Numbered from the stretch's first letter, positions 43,952 through 54,629 are shown. The stretch: DNA of 64,000 bases from Bacteroides acidifaciens (GCF_903181435.1 NZ_CAEUHO010000001.1:186001-250000), one strand, 5' to 3'. The notes: generated by a model not told the origin, from the letters alone. Numbers and translations: made by a program.

Positions 43952-44172
43952 AGGTTTGTTGAATGTTAATTGTCGGCAAAGATAGGAATAAAATTGATAT
44001 ATGTAATGGATATTCTCTAAAAGATTGTCAAATTGATAAAGTAAATGCTCTAAAGCATTTCAAAATAATAGAGCTTGGGCAAGGGGAAGTGACATAAGAA
44101 GTATAAAAAAAGAAGAAACATTAGGAAAATGAGAAGTTTTTTTATACTTTTGCCATCGCATTTGAAAAGAAT

Positions 44173-44245
44173 GGCTCCGTAGCTTAGTGAATAGAGCGTC
44201 AGATTCCGGTTCTGAAGGTCGTGCGTTTGAATCGCACCGGGGTCA
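44173..44245 (+). tRNA. tRNA-Arg (anticodon CCG)
   Basis: A full cloverleaf: acceptor GGCTCCG with CGGGGTC, D-arm GCTTAGTGAATAGAGC, anticodon stem TCAGA/TCTGA with loop TTCCGGT (anticodon CCG), T-arm GTGCG TTTGAAT CGCAC, discriminator A. CCA is not encoded. Confidence 0.93.
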
Positions 44246-44345
44246 CATTAGAAAACCGCAATTACTTTATTAGTAAGTATTGCGGTTTTTACTTTATGTA
44301 TTGTTTGATACTTCTCTAATATCCGTAGAAAGTATAAACAGTGAT

Positions 44346-44756
44346 TTATTTTTCTTTAGTGGAAGAGGTGCAAATTAATTTTTTGTTAGTGATTTCCGGA
44401 TTATATGTATCATAATACTTCCAATCCCTTTCAAGTCTTTTAGCTACATCTATTTCTTCTGTAAAGTAGAGATATTCATTGTTTGCAACATCAAGAATGC
44501 TATAAGTCAGAATTTCCTTTTCTTTTCCTTCCTTGTCTTCATATTGGCTTTTGGTTAATAATATCTTATACTTACCGTCTTCCCGAACACCATACTCTTT
44601 GTTCTTTTCAAGAATATAAGTACCGGTGACATTCGTCTCATCATTAGCTACCATTTCTACAAAAATAGGTTTTGGATCTCCTGTTTCCGAAGCCTCTTTT
44701 GAATCATCACTACAAGAGAATAACAGAACAACGAATAATAATTTGAGTAATTTCAT
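44346..44756 (-). CDS. Hypothetical lipoprotein, 136 residues
   Basis: Signal peptide MKLLKLLFVVLLFSC (Cys15 lipobox FSC). The mature part is acidic and Lys-rich (EDKEGKEKEILTYSILDVANNEYLYF), with no named domain. TACATTTG at 44827-44834 (minus strand) is the promoter element. A small inverted repeat (GCTTGAT/ATCAAGC, 44804-44823) lies in the leader. Confidence 0.7.
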   Translation of the reverse strand: MKLLKLLFVVLLFSCSDDSKEASETGDPKPIFVEMVANDETNVTGTYILEKNKEYGVREDGKYKILLTKSQYEDKEGKEKEILTYSILDVANNEYLYFTEEIDVAKRLERDWKYYDTYNPEITNKKLICTSSTKEK

Positions 44757-45157
44757 ATTTGTATTTTATAGGTTTTATATTTTTTCTTTATCTACTATGT
44801 TAAGCTTGATTTATTTATCAAGCCTACAAATGTACAACTTTTGCATTATATATCAACAGTAATACATTAAATAAAATAGTTTTAGATTGTTGGTATATAA
44901 CTTAATAATAAAGTAGACGATTGGTGAGTTTTTGGTATTGCATTGTTTGAGTTTCAATATGCGAGTTCTTACTTTACTTGCATAAATTGGTCTAATTTGA
45001 ATGATAAGTTGTTTTGAATAGCTGGGTTTCCGTAGAAAATGATAACTTTGTGGATGAGGGTAGGTGAATGGATGCTGATTGAAAATCTATGTTTATGACC
45101 TTGTGGAAGTAGGCATTTGATGATAATTATATTAATCCCCTAATTGGAGTCAGTATC
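44757..45157. other. AT-rich gap with promoters
   Basis: No gene seen. It contains the promoter of the lipoprotein at 44346 and, at 45043-45050, TAACTTTG in plus orientation, about 108 bases upstream of the small frame at 45158. Confidence 0.4.
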
Positions 45158-45262
45158 ATGGAAGAAGCAGGAAAGAAGAAATGGGCTAGTGTCGTGCTAG
45201 TTGTTGGAGCTATCGGCTTTATCATTATGAAGCTTGAGAATTATAGCTTGGACATAGACTGA
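45158..45262 (+). CDS. Likely 34-residue single-pass membrane peptide
   Basis: ATG at 45158 gives MEEAGKKKWASVVLVVGAIG followed by FIIMKLENYSLDID: a Lys-rich N-terminus, one hydrophobic helix (residues 10-24) and an acidic tail. A strong plus-strand terminator overlaps its end, which supports a real transcript. Too short for most gene finders; function unknown, perhaps membrane or toxin-like. Confidence 0.55.
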   Translation: MEEAGKKKWASVVLVVGAIGFIIMKLENYSLDID

Positions 45263-45292
45263 AATCGGTTCTATGCCCAAGCTTGTTTTTTT
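45245..45292 (+). terminator. Terminator of the small membrane-peptide transcript
   Basis: Arms AGCTTGGACATAGA (45245-45258) and TCTATGCCCAAGCT (45270-45283), 13 of 14 paired, followed by TGTTTTTTT on the plus strand only. Confidence 0.8.
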
Positions 45293-45299
45293 GAGGTTC

Positions 45300-48152
45300 T
45301 TAGCTTCTTGAAACTTGGAGTCCTTTTTCGGAAAGCGTCATTTCTACGAAGCGGGCACGAGGATTGGGAGCATGCTCCGTCAGTATCCGGCGGATTTGTC
45401 CTGCGGCTTGCGGGTCTTTGGCTACCATGTATAAGTAACCGCCGCCACCTGCTCCGGGAAGTTTGTATCCTAATGTATAATCCTTAATCATCTCGATAAT
45501 AGCCGCTACTGCCGGTGGATTCGTACCGCAGTCCAATGCTTGGTTTTGTATCCAGGTTTTACCTACCAAATTGGCGAAACTACTGAAATTGCTGCGAAGA
45601 ATAGCTTCGCTCATATCCATGGCGTGTGCTTTCATTTCGGCCAATAAGCTTAGATGTGCTCCTGAATTGAGGAACATGGAACTGACAATTTCGGCTAATA
45701 TACCTTTGGCTGTACGGGTGATTCCCGTATAGTATAGCAAGTGGCAGTCGCGATAATCAGGATGAACAAAGAGCTGGTCGGGTAACCACCGTACTAACGG
45801 TTTCTGCTCGAAACCTGCTTCGGATTGGAGCAGTTTGACACCAGAGAATACACCACCGTATTGGTCTTGCCAACCGCCGCCTGTGGTCAGGAGTTGTTCC
45901 AGTACTAATGTGTAACTGCAAATATCATTCTTGTCCCAGGCCAGTCCGCAGAAATCATTGATAGCTCCGAGAACGGTGGATGCCAAGATAGAACTAGTCC
46001 CTAAGCCGGAACCTGCCGGGATGGCAGCCAATAGTGTAATTTCTATTCCTGAGCCGAAAGCTTTCAAATGTTCTTCCAATGAGGCGTAAGCTTCAGCGGA
46101 GAACACCGGTGCAAAGCCTGCCAAGCTAAGCGCTGCTTTAGGAATGGAGAACGGAGAACCGACTTTCTTATAGTCTTGCAGTTCTTCATAGTCTCTGATA
46201 ATCTCCATTGCGCCCATGTCGATAGAGCGGAGTACGATGTGATATTCTTTGCAGGGTTTTACATATACCTGTAATGGTGGCTGCCCGTTCAATTCGATGG
46301 CAAGATTAACGACACTTCCACCTGAATAAAGAGAGTAGGGCGGAGTATCCGTCCATCCTCCGGCCACATCAATCCGCACGGGACTGCGTCCCCATACGAT
46401 TTGGTCGGAATAGACGCTGAGTACAGGATGGTTTTTACGCTCCGGCATAACTCCCAGCAAACCGTCGCGAAGCAGTTGGAAAGCTGCCTGTTCTTCCTTT
46501 TGATAAGCATCTTCTCCACGCAACTTCATAATCCGTGCACGAAGCATGCGGTTGTGTATCCGAACCATTGGTGCGGCATCCTCTTTCAGTGTGTCGGGAG
46601 TATTTAAGTCCAAACGTACAAATTCATGGGCAGCATCCTGCAAATCGAGTTGGTAGAACACGCTCTTTTCATAGTTGGCTGCCAATCCTTTCCAGTTCTC
46701 CTTGCGGAAACTGCTGCGCTGTGCATAAAGGCGTTTAAGATTAGCACCTGCAGAAATTTCATCAGCCGAAACTTTTTCCGCTTTTAGCCAAAGTTCTTTT
46801 CCTTTTTCCACTTGGGGTTCTGATATCATCCAGCGTACTAATATCCCCAGTTCTTCTATTGAAGCAGCTTTAGGGAAAATGGAAGCGGCCTGCAAATCGT
46901 CCGTGCGACCTTTGATGTCGTCCCATGTAATTCCTCTTTCTTCCATCCATTGAGGGAACGGGATATTGAGATAAGTAGTCGTTACTTTTTCCAACGCTCC
47001 TTTGAATACATCATCCAATCCATATGGGCGGGCTACGAAATCGTGTTCACCGACAGGAATAATATCCACACAGATACCATCCGGCAGACAGACGTCCCAA
47101 TGATTCTCCGGTACTCCAGTAATGATTTGCCGGGAACCCAGTTTCCAGCCTTTTCCTATATGGCTGTTCTCAATCCAAAGGTTGGCATTATCGGCAGAAA
47201 GAGAAATCTGCGTGATGGAATTCTGAATAAAAATAGCCGGATTGGGTTTTACTTTCCGGTGCATGATTTTTCTTTGGTCGCGTACCTTATCCTGGATAGA
47301 CAATGTGGAAGAAATCAGTTCACGGCTTGTGCCATAGTGATAGAATTCTCCACCGGGTAAAGGTAATATGGCTACGGACAGTTGGTTGATTTCTTTATCT
47401 TCTGTCTTGGGATGCTCTCCCAGGGCCAGTCCGTAGTCCGAATATAAATCATAATAATTAATATCGTTCGTTCCTTCTTCTAACGAGCGCTTCATCAATA
47501 CTTCCACGGCACGGTCACTCAGAATCCATATGCCGATGTCCATCAAGAAAAGATGTGTTTTGGATAAGCTCTCCAATTCTTCAAGCGAAGGTTTCTGCAA
47601 CATGAAGTCGAGAACTTCCGGACTCTTCCGGTCGGATACAAATACACCATGGTGTGTTGCCAGTGATGGGTTCACCCAAAGACCATAGCACACGACATCT
47701 ACATTGGGAATGTCTTGCAACGGCTTTTCCGAACGGATATACACATCTCCGCTGGCTATCAGCGTGTTCAGCCCGGCAGGAGCTTGTTTCATGATTCTTT
47801 CGTATAGCGGAAGCTGCAATGACAGAAGGTTCTGCCCCAACTTCTGTCCCCGTTCCCAACTGAAAATGGGAATGGGAGTTAATATCTTACCGGAAGGCCC
47901 GTAGCTTGGCAGACGGCGGCTTTGTCCGCCCGCATGAAGCAATATTCTCTTCTCGCGTCCTATCCAGTTGCTAAAGGTATCCTGAGGTGCGAATTCCTGA
48001 TGGCAGGCTTGTAACAGCCAGGTAGTTCCACCGCCGGAACCCAGTTTGCTTCCAATAGGGTCTGACGTACAAAACCAGTCGGCGTGATTCACTTCTTCCA
48101 GTTCGTGAAAACACTGGATTAAGTTAGGGGGTAAGGATAATAACTTTTGCAT
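45300..48152 (-). CDS. fkp: Bifunctional L-fucokinase / L-fucose-1-phosphate guanylyltransferase
   Basis: A 950-residue fusion typical of Bacteroides. The N-terminal half is the nucleotidyltransferase (GRFKRRL-type loop in LLHAGGQSRRLPSYGPSGKILTPIP), the middle has a beta-helix region, and the C-terminal 370 residues are a GHMP kinase with PVRIDVAGGWTDTPPYS and the ATP loop AAIPAGSGLGTSSILASTVLG, plus GAGGGGYLYMV near the end. It makes GDP-fucose from salvaged L-fucose, for fucosylating capsule and glycoproteins. Full length and intact. Confidence 0.97.
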   Translation of the reverse strand: MQKLLSLPPNLIQCFHELEEVNHADWFCTSDPIGSKLGSGGGTTWLLQACHQEFAPQDTFSNWIGREKRILLHAGGQSRRLPSYGPSGKILTPIPIFSWERGQKLGQNLLSLQLPLYERIMKQAPAGLNTLIASGDVYIRSEKPLQDIPNVDVVCYGLWVNPSLATHHGVFVSDRKSPEVLDFMLQKPSLEELESLSKTHLFLMDIGIWILSDRAVEVLMKRSLEEGTNDINYYDLYSDYGLALGEHPKTEDKEINQLSVAILPLPGGEFYHYGTSRELISSTLSIQDKVRDQRKIMHRKVKPNPAIFIQNSITQISLSADNANLWIENSHIGKGWKLGSRQIITGVPENHWDVCLPDGICVDIIPVGEHDFVARPYGLDDVFKGALEKVTTTYLNIPFPQWMEERGITWDDIKGRTDDLQAASIFPKAASIEELGILVRWMISEPQVEKGKELWLKAEKVSADEISAGANLKRLYAQRSSFRKENWKGLAANYEKSVFYQLDLQDAAHEFVRLDLNTPDTLKEDAAPMVRIHNRMLRARIMKLRGEDAYQKEEQAAFQLLRDGLLGVMPERKNHPVLSVYSDQIVWGRSPVRIDVAGGWTDTPPYSLYSGGSVVNLAIELNGQPPLQVYVKPCKEYHIVLRSIDMGAMEIIRDYEELQDYKKVGSPFSIPKAALSLAGFAPVFSAEAYASLEEHLKAFGSGIEITLLAAIPAGSGLGTSSILASTVLGAINDFCGLAWDKNDICSYTLVLEQLLTTGGGWQDQYGGVFSGVKLLQSEAGFEQKPLVRWLPDQLFVHPDYRDCHLLYYTGITRTAKGILAEIVSSMFLNSGAHLSLLAEMKAHAMDMSEAILRSNFSSFANLVGKTWIQNQALDCGTNPPAVAAIIEMIKDYTLGYKLPGAGGGGYLYMVAKDPQAAGQIRRILTEHAPNPRARFVEMTLSEKGLQVSRS

Positions 48153-48202
48153 AGTAGAATCGGTATTATAAAGATAAACGTATTAATGAATAAAACGGAT
48201 GT

Positions 48203-48877
48203 TTATATGTTCAGGTTGTCCCAGGCTTCACTAAGTGCTTGCATGGAAGGGAACAATAAATCGGCTCCCGCATCCAGTAAAAACTGTCCGTCCAGCGGTC
48301 CTGTGTTTACAGCAATCGTGAAGATGCCCGCTTTGTGTCCGGCTTCCACTCCCAACGGAGCGTTTTCTATGACAACGGCTTCGTTTGCGTTCAATCCGCC
48401 TTTTTTTAGTGCCATCAGATAAGGTTCCGGGTGTGGCTTTCCGTATTTTACATCGAAAGCCGTAACCATCAATTCTTTTTTGAACATGCCCGGAAAGTTG
48501 TGCTCCAATCGCTCGAGCAGCGATAACTGTCCCGAACCGGTCACTACCATAGGAACCAGTCCTTCACTCTTTATTTTTTGTAATAACTCCCATGCACCGG
48601 GCATACGTTCCGCTTCCGCATACGAATTGAACAGGACACTTTTCTCCTGATAGATACTTTCTATTTCTTCCTGGGTAGCTTCTCTGCCCTGTTCACGTTG
48701 GAACACGATGTTGATAGTAGCAGCTCCCGTCCGTCCTTCGTGCATATACGCTTCTTCGCGGCTGAGGGTGAGCCCGTGAGATTTCATTACTTTATGCCAG
48801 GCTTCGGAATGGTAGGGCATAGAGTTGAAAAGTACACCGTCCATGTCGAACAAGACGGCTTTCAGTTTCTTTTTCAT
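48203..48877 (-). CDS. HAD-superfamily hydrolase (beta-phosphoglucomutase-like)
   Basis: A 224-residue HAD phosphatase. Motif I is VLFDMDGVLFNSMPYHSEAW, motif II VTGSGQ, motif III KYGKPHPEPY and motif IV VIENAPLGVEAGHKAG; a cap domain of C1 type lies between. Substrate unknown; a sugar phosphate is likely. It lies 50 bases upstream of fkp on the same strand and may belong to its operon. Confidence 0.88.
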   Translation of the reverse strand: MKKKLKAVLFDMDGVLFNSMPYHSEAWHKVMKSHGLTLSREEAYMHEGRTGAATINIVFQREQGREATQEEIESIYQEKSVLFNSYAEAERMPGAWELLQKIKSEGLVPMVVTGSGQLSLLERLEHNFPGMFKKELMVTAFDVKYGKPHPEPYLMALKKGGLNANEAVVIENAPLGVEAGHKAGIFTIAVNTGPLDGQFLLDAGADLLFPSMQALSEAWDNLNI

Positions 48878-48911
48878 ACTTGGTACGTCGTAGAATCTTT
48901 TTTCGTAATAC

Positions 48912-49721
48912 TTATTTTTCTATTATCATTTTCTTCAGTTCGGGCAGGGTGATGACTACATCATAATGATTGCCCGATTTCGTTCCGATATATCTGTAAG
49001 CTACGCTTTTATCATTGTTGATACAGGTTTTCAAGAATACCTGAGTTGCCGGGTCGGACTGTGCAGCCAAATTTGCAACAATTCCTTTCTTTACTTCTTC
49101 CGCATTTGCTTCAATCTGACTGATGGGACATGCGTCTTCATCTACTTTGCAGATATAAACAACCGATTCATCACTAAGTTCGATTTTTTCTATAAGAATT
49201 TCCTCACTTGCCTGCATCGGGAATTGCAGATTTGCCATTTTCAGTTGTGCCTCAAGTTTGGCCCGCTCGCTTTGTGATGGGTCTGATTCTGCTTTGAGAA
49301 CTTCTTTCACTTCCTCGGGAGTGAGTTCGCAGACTGCCTCTGCGCCGGAGTCTTTCCCTACAAACTTCATTTGAAGTCCTGCGTTACATTCGGCTACCAG
49401 TTTAAGCATCTCTTTGACATCCTTCGCCGGATTCCGGAACATAATCTTGATAGACTCTTTCATGCTTTCGGGGTTGTCCTTCAAGATGGCTATATCGGTA
49501 ATACTTTCATTCATGTTGAGCGTGTACACCACATTGCTCCCGTCATAGGTGATGCTGGTAATCGTACCGACTTCTCCCATATCCATTGGGCATTGTTTGT
49601 TTGCAATAGCAACTACTGCTTTGAGTTTACTTTCCTGGCAACTGCTGATTGATACCATCAATAATAGCAAGCTACATAGTAACACGAATCCGTAGGATTT
49701 CTTTTGTAGATTTTGTTTCAT
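48912..49721 (-). CDS. Hypothetical lipoprotein, 269 residues
   Basis: A signal peptide (SYGFVLLCSLLLLMVSISSC, Cys28) with lipobox SSC. The mature part seems to contain two related halves, each with KVVAIANKQCPMDMGEVGTI-like and MANLQFPMQASEEILIEKI-like openings, suggesting an internal duplication of about 110 residues. The family is not recognised. The promoter element (TATCTTTG, 49772-49779 minus) lies about 55 bases before the start. Confidence 0.75.
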   Translation of the reverse strand: MKQNLQKKSYGFVLLCSLLLLMVSISSCQESKLKAVVAIANKQCPMDMGEVGTITSITYDGSNVVYTLNMNESITDIAILKDNPESMKESIKIMFRNPAKDVKEMLKLVAECNAGLQMKFVGKDSGAEAVCELTPEEVKEVLKAESDPSQSERAKLEAQLKMANLQFPMQASEEILIEKIELSDESVVYICKVDEDACPISQIEANAEEVKKGIVANLAAQSDPATQVFLKTCINNDKSVAYRYIGTKSGNHYDVVITLPELKKMIIEK

Positions 49722-49911
49722 TCTATTCTTTTTTTAAGTTGAGTCGTTTTAAATTATCCCCATATGCGAGGCAAAGATAACGATAAAAAATGAGAGATGG
49801 AGTAGAATGGCAAGATAGTTGTAAACAAGGCTATTGTGTGATTAACTACACAAATGTTTGCTGTTTAGAAGATTATGTGTATTTTTGTAACGTTATAAAC
49901 TCGACGATAGC

Positions 49912-50424
49912 ATGAAAAAGAGAGTATTATTGTTGCTACCATTGTTTTTAGGCGCTTGTTCCAATAGTGGGGAAAGTCCTGTGATTAAGATCGAAAAGCT
50001 ATATGTGAAGGCTGAATCAGATAGTGATGGTGCAAAAGAAGAAGACTATGCCAATAAAATGGATGAGTTGCCGGCTTTGAAAGTGGGAGACGAGGTAAAG
50101 GCTCTTTTACTTTTGGATGGGAATGGTGCCGAATTGAAAACTTTTAAGCTTCAGAAAGATAACGATGAGGCATTAGACACCAAACTCGTATATCAGAAGA
50201 CCGAAGTATCTACCGAAGGAAATCTGACGGATGAAGAGAATGGGCAACTTCGTTTTAAAGATGGTGTGACGCAGACCAGAATCATGGTGCGGGCCACTAT
50301 TGCACACGTGGATAAGAACGGTGATGTAAGACTGGAATTTTATCTTTCCTCTAAGGCTGAATGTGAAGGAGCGCAAGAAGAAATCGGCTTAAAAACAAAG
50401 GTCGATGATGAAAAAGAAGAATAA
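49912..50424 (+). CDS. Hypothetical lipoprotein, 170 residues (DUF5035-like)
   Basis: Signal peptide MKKRVLLLLPLFLGAC with lipobox GAC (Cys16). The beta-rich mature part (VIKIEKLYVKAESDSD..., TRIMVRATIAHVDKNGDVRLEFYL) with an acidic tail recalls the Bacteroides DUF5035 family, though I am not certain of the number. TATTTTTG at 49880-49887 is the promoter element. Confidence 0.7.
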   Translation: MKKRVLLLLPLFLGACSNSGESPVIKIEKLYVKAESDSDGAKEEDYANKMDELPALKVGDEVKALLLLDGNGAELKTFKLQKDNDEALDTKLVYQKTEVSTEGNLTDEENGQLRFKDGVTQTRIMVRATIAHVDKNGDVRLEFYLSSKAECEGAQEEIGLKTKVDDEKEE

Positions 50425-50470
50425 AGGTGACGGAAAAGAATAAAAACAACTTCGGCACAGGATATATAAA

Positions 50471-50501
50471 AAAGAAGCGGTTTACAGAAAACCGCTTCTT
50501 T
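50471..50501. terminator. Bidirectional terminator between the lipoprotein and pgi
   Basis: A 13-bp perfect stem (50471-50483 with 50489-50501), loop ACAGA, T-rich on the plus side and A-rich on the other, so it works for both strands. Confidence 0.88.
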
Positions 50502-50523
50502 TTTATATATAGACTTTATTCTA

Positions 50524-51861
50524 TTACAATTTAGCACGAATCGCTTTAGACTCTTCTTCATAGCCCGGTTTGTCAAGCAAGGCAAACATATTTTTCTTGT
50601 ATGCTTCTACACCCGGTTGGTTGAACGGATTCACGCCCAGCAGATAACCGCTGATGCCGCAAGCCTTTTCAAAGAAATACAGCAAACCACCGATATTATA
50701 TTCGCTCAATGAAGGAAGAACGATACGCATATTAGGTACGCCACCGTCAACGTGAGCCAACTGAGTACCGAGTTCCGCCATCTTGTTCACTTCGTCCACA
50801 CGTTTGCCGGCTAAGAAATTCAGGCCGTCCAGGTTTGCTTCGTCAGAAGGAACTTCCAGTTTATGGTCTACCTTATCCAGTGAGATAACAGTTTCGAAGA
50901 TAGAGCGTTCACCTTCCTGAATCCATTGTCCCATAGAATGAAGGTCAGTAGAGAAGTCTACTGATGCGGGGAAAATACCCTTGTTGTCCTTACCTTCTGA
51001 TTCTCCGTATAGCTGTTTCCACCATTCGCTTACATAATGCAGTTTCGGGCAGAAGTTGACGAGGATTTCGATTTTCTTTCCGTTTCTGTACAGTTCGTTA
51101 CGGGTAGCAGCGTAGATAGCAGCAGGGTTTTCGGCAAACGGAACGTCTGCGCCACATGCCTTTTCCATGTCGGCAGCACCGGCAACCAATTGCTCAATGT
51201 CGAATCCGGCAACGGCAATCGGCAGCAAACCAACCGGAGTCAGAACAGAGAAGCGTCCGCCTACGTTATCGGGGATGATGAATGTTTTGTATCCTTCCTT
51301 GTCGGCAGTAACACGTGCAGCACCTTTTTTGGCATCTGTAACGGCTACGATAACCTGTTTGGCAGTTTCCTTACCACGTTGGTCTTCGCATTGTTTTTTC
51401 AACAGACGGAACGCAAGTGCAGTTTCGGTTGTCGTTCCTGATTTGGAGATATTGATAACACCGAACTTCTTGTCTTTCAGATATTCGGTGAGTTCATACA
51501 GATAATCTTCGCTGATGTTGTGTCCGGCATAAATCATGACAGGAGCCGTTTTCTTGTCCTGCAACCAAATGAAGCTGTTAGATAAAGCCTCGATTACAGC
51601 TCGTGCACCCAGGTAGCTACCACCGATACCGGCAATGATTACTACTTCGCAGTTGTCTCTCAAAACTTTTGCAGTAGCGTTCAAGTCAGCCAAATGTTCT
51701 TTGCTGATAGAAGACGGCAAGTGCAGCCAACCTAAGAAGTCGTTGCCTTTTCCGGTTCCTTTTTCCAGCATTTCCTGTGCGGCTTTTACCTCTGCGTCGT
51801 AGGCAGAAACCTTTTCTTTGGAGATAAATCCAAAAGTTTTTTCAATGTTCAAGCTAATCAT
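50524..51861 (-). CDS. pgi: Glucose-6-phosphate isomerase
   Basis: A 445-residue Pgi of the shorter bacterial type, interconverting glucose-6-P and fructose-6-P. Seen: [16 protein letters not shown], the phosphate-binding [30 protein letters not shown], and [18 protein letters not shown] near the end with the active-site regions. It is the last gene of an operon lysS-gpsA-pgi (gaps of about 20 bases). Confidence 0.96.
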   Translation of the reverse strand: MISLNIEKTFGFISKEKVSAYDAEVKAAQEMLEKGTGKGNDFLGWLHLPSSISKEHLADLNATAKVLRDNCEVVIIAGIGGSYLGARAVIEALSNSFIWLQDKKTAPVMIYAGHNISEDYLYELTEYLKDKKFGVINISKSGTTTETALAFRLLKKQCEDQRGKETAKQVIVAVTDAKKGAARVTADKEGYKTFIIPDNVGGRFSVLTPVGLLPIAVAGFDIEQLVAGAADMEKACGADVPFAENPAAIYAATRNELYRNGKKIEILVNFCPKLHYVSEWWKQLYGESEGKDNKGIFPASVDFSTDLHSMGQWIQEGERSIFETVISLDKVDHKLEVPSDEANLDGLNFLAGKRVDEVNKMAELGTQLAHVDGGVPNMRIVLPSLSEYNIGGLLYFFEKACGISGYLLGVNPFNQPGVEAYKKNMFALLDKPGYEEESKAIRAKL

Positions 51862-51879
51862 ATCTTTCTTGTTTAAAGG

Positions 51880-52875
51880 TTATCTAAAAGAATCAGTTAG
51901 TAATTTAATCTCAATCATAGGCGAGATGCGTTCGTACAAGATATTGTATACAGCATCCAGTATCGGCATATTGACATGATGATGCTTGTTGATTTCCTTG
52001 ATACATTTCGTACCGTAGTAACCTTCGGCAATCATTTCCATTTCAATCTGTGCGCTCTTTACGGAATATCCTTTGCCTATCATCGAACCGAATGTCCGGT
52101 TACGGCTGAAGTTGGAGTATCCCGTCACCAGCAAGTCTCCGAGATAAACAGATTCATCTACGTTTCTGTTCAACGGGTGCACCGTATTCAGGAAACGGTT
52201 CATCTCCTGGATAGCGTTGGAAATCAGTACGGCTTGGAAGTTGTCGCCGTATTTCAGTCCGCTGCAAATGCCGGCGGCGATAGCATACACGTTTTTGAGT
52301 ACCGAACTATATTCGATACCTGATACGTCGTCACTAACAGATGTTTTGATAAAACTGCTTCCCAGCCGGCGCGCAAATATGCGTGCTTTGTCTTTGTCCG
52401 GGCAGGCAATGGTCAGATAAGAAAGGCGTTCCAAGGCTACTTCTTCTGCATGGCAGGGACCTGCCAGTACAGCTATGTTTTCGGGAGGAACACCGTATTC
52501 CTTGGTGAAGTATTCTGATACGATAACGTTGTCGTCGGGTACGATTCCTTTGATAGCGGTGATGATGAACTTATCCTTTATCTTGGTTTTCAGCTTTTTC
52601 AGGTGAGCTTTCAGATAAGGGGAAGGAGTGACGAAAATCAGCGTATCTGATTCTTTCACAACATCGTTGATGTTGGAACTGAAACAGATACGCTTTGTAT
52701 CGAATTTCACTCCTGTCAGATAAGCCGGATTGTGCCCCAATCTCTTGAAATCGGCGATGCGGTCATCGCGTCGCATATACCAATTGATAGAGTCTTCTTG
52801 AGCCAGACACATCTTTGCAATAGCTGTGGCCCAACTTCCACCGCCCATTATCGCTATCTTACCGGGTAATTTCAT
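51880..52875 (-). CDS. gpsA: NAD(P)H-dependent glycerol-3-phosphate dehydrogenase
   Basis: A 331-residue enzyme that reduces dihydroxyacetone phosphate to sn-glycerol-3-phosphate for phospholipids. The N-terminal dinucleotide motif is IMGGGSWATAIAKM, the family signature is VLAGPCHAEEVALERL, and SSVLKNVYAIAAGICSGLKYGDNFQA carries the catalytic Lys. Middle gene of the lysS-gpsA-pgi operon. Confidence 0.95.
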   Translation of the reverse strand: MKLPGKIAIMGGGSWATAIAKMCLAQEDSINWYMRRDDRIADFKRLGHNPAYLTGVKFDTKRICFSSNINDVVKESDTLIFVTPSPYLKAHLKKLKTKIKDKFIITAIKGIVPDDNVIVSEYFTKEYGVPPENIAVLAGPCHAEEVALERLSYLTIACPDKDKARIFARRLGSSFIKTSVSDDVSGIEYSSVLKNVYAIAAGICSGLKYGDNFQAVLISNAIQEMNRFLNTVHPLNRNVDESVYLGDLLVTGYSNFSRNRTFGSMIGKGYSVKSAQIEMEMIAEGYYGTKCIKEINKHHHVNMPILDAVYNILYERISPMIEIKLLTDSFR

Positions 52876-52898
52876 TTGTATGGATTTGGATGAAGAAC

Positions 52899-54629
52899 TT
52901 ATTTAATTTTCTGTATCCAATCAGTTACGTCGTTTACCGACGGGTTGGTCAGTTCTAATTTATATTTCTTGTTGATGCCGCAGATGTCCTGGTGTAGCTT
53001 CTGCGCATTGACATTTTTCATGTCTTCTACGGTGTTGTAACCGGCTTTCTGAATAACCGGAACCCACTCTTCAGCGATACCCAGTTCCATATATTTGGCG
53101 GCTGCGTCTTTCTTCACTACCTTTTCCGGGCGCATTTGCGGGAAGAATAATACTTCCTGAATGGTAGTCTGACCGGTCATTAACATAACCAGACGGTCAA
53201 TACCGATACCAATACCTGATGTAGGAGGCATACCATATTGCAAAGAACGCAGGAAATCCTGGTCGATAATCATTGCTTCATCGTCACCCTTGTCGGCCAG
53301 ACGCATTTGTTCTTTAAAACGTTCTTCCTGGTCGATCGGGTCGTTCAATTCCGAGTAGGCATTGGCAAGTTCCTTGCCGTTTACCATCAATTCGAAACGT
53401 TCGGTCAGTCCCGGTTTGGAGCGGTGCATCTTGGTCAGCGGAGACATTTCAACCGGATAATCGGTGATGAAAGTCGGCTGGATATAAGTACCTTCGCAGA
53501 ATTCGCCGAAGATTTCGTCAATCAACTTACCTTTACCCATTGTGTCGTCGATTTCCTCCATTTTCAGTTCCTTGCAGACTTGGCGGATTTCTTCTTCGCT
53601 CTTGCCGTTCAGGTCGTAACCGGTCTTTTCCTTGATAGCATCGAGGATAGGCAGACGGCGGTAAGGAGCTTTGAAACTGATGGTCTTTCCGTCGACAACG
53701 CTTTCCGTACAGCCGTTCACAGCGATACAGATACGTTCCAATAACTTCTCGGTGAAGTTCATCATCCAGTTATAGTCCTTGTATTGGACATAAAGTTCCA
53801 TACAAGTAAACTCCGGATTGTGAGTCTTGTCCATACCCTCGTTGCGGAAGTTCTTACCGATTTCATATACACCTTCAAAACCACCTACAATCAGTCTTTT
53901 CAGATAAAGTTCCGTTGCGATGCGCAGATAAAGGTCTATATCCAGTGAGTTATGGTGTGTGATGAACGGGCGTGCGCTTGCTCCACCGGCAATAGATTGC
54001 AGGATAGGAGTTTCCACTTCAGTGTATCCGGCTTCATCAAGAGCGTTGCGCAGTGTTTTCACTACGGTGGCACGCTTCAGGAATGTCTCTTTCACGCCAT
54101 CGTTTACCACCAAGTCTACATAACGTTGGCGATAACGGAGTTCGGGATCTTCAAAAGAGTCGTAAGCTACGCCATCCTTGTATTTTACGATAGGAAGCGG
54201 TTTGATCGATTTGGCAAGTACGGTCAGCTTCTTGGCATGAATACTGATTTCGCCCATCTGTGTGCGGAATACGAAGCCTTCGATACCGACAAAGTCACCT
54301 AAGTCGAGCAGGCGTTTGAATACAGCGTTGTATAGTTCCTTGTCTTCTCCCGGACAGATGTCGTCACGGGTAATGTACACCTGGATGCGACCTTTGGAGT
54401 CCTGTAATTCGATAAAAGAAGCTTTACCCATTACGCGGCGGCTCATGATACGTCCGGCTACGGAAACCTGGCGCGGCTCGTCCTCGTCTTTGAATTCAGC
54501 TTTAATATCTGTAGAGAAAGCATTGGTTACATACTCTGCTGCAGGGTATGGGTCGATACCCATTGCACGAAGCTCATTCAGGCTGTTGCGCCGAATGATT
54601 TCCTGTTCACTTAGTTCTAGTATATTCAT
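52899..54629 (-). CDS. lysS: Lysine-tRNA ligase (class II)
   Basis: A 576-residue LysRS. The anticodon-binding OB fold covers about residues 55-165; motif 2 is [20 protein letters not shown] and motif 3 is [16 protein letters not shown]. After residue 510 an extra segment of about 65 residues ([19 protein letters not shown]..., ending [12 protein letters not shown]) is present that common bacterial LysRS lack; it appears to be a small helix-hairpin-helix-like appendix seen in Bacteroidetes. First gene of the lysS-gpsA-pgi operon. Confidence 0.96.
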   Translation of the reverse strand: MNILELSEQEIIRRNSLNELRAMGIDPYPAAEYVTNAFSTDIKAEFKDEDEPRQVSVAGRIMSRRVMGKASFIELQDSKGRIQVYITRDDICPGEDKELYNAVFKRLLDLGDFVGIEGFVFRTQMGEISIHAKKLTVLAKSIKPLPIVKYKDGVAYDSFEDPELRYRQRYVDLVVNDGVKETFLKRATVVKTLRNALDEAGYTEVETPILQSIAGGASARPFITHHNSLDIDLYLRIATELYLKRLIVGGFEGVYEIGKNFRNEGMDKTHNPEFTCMELYVQYKDYNWMMNFTEKLLERICIAVNGCTESVVDGKTISFKAPYRRLPILDAIKEKTGYDLNGKSEEEIRQVCKELKMEEIDDTMGKGKLIDEIFGEFCEGTYIQPTFITDYPVEMSPLTKMHRSKPGLTERFELMVNGKELANAYSELNDPIDQEERFKEQMRLADKGDDEAMIIDQDFLRSLQYGMPPTSGIGIGIDRLVMLMTGQTTIQEVLFFPQMRPEKVVKKDAAAKYMELGIAEEWVPVIQKAGYNTVEDMKNVNAQKLHQDICGINKKYKLELTNPSVNDVTDWIQKIK

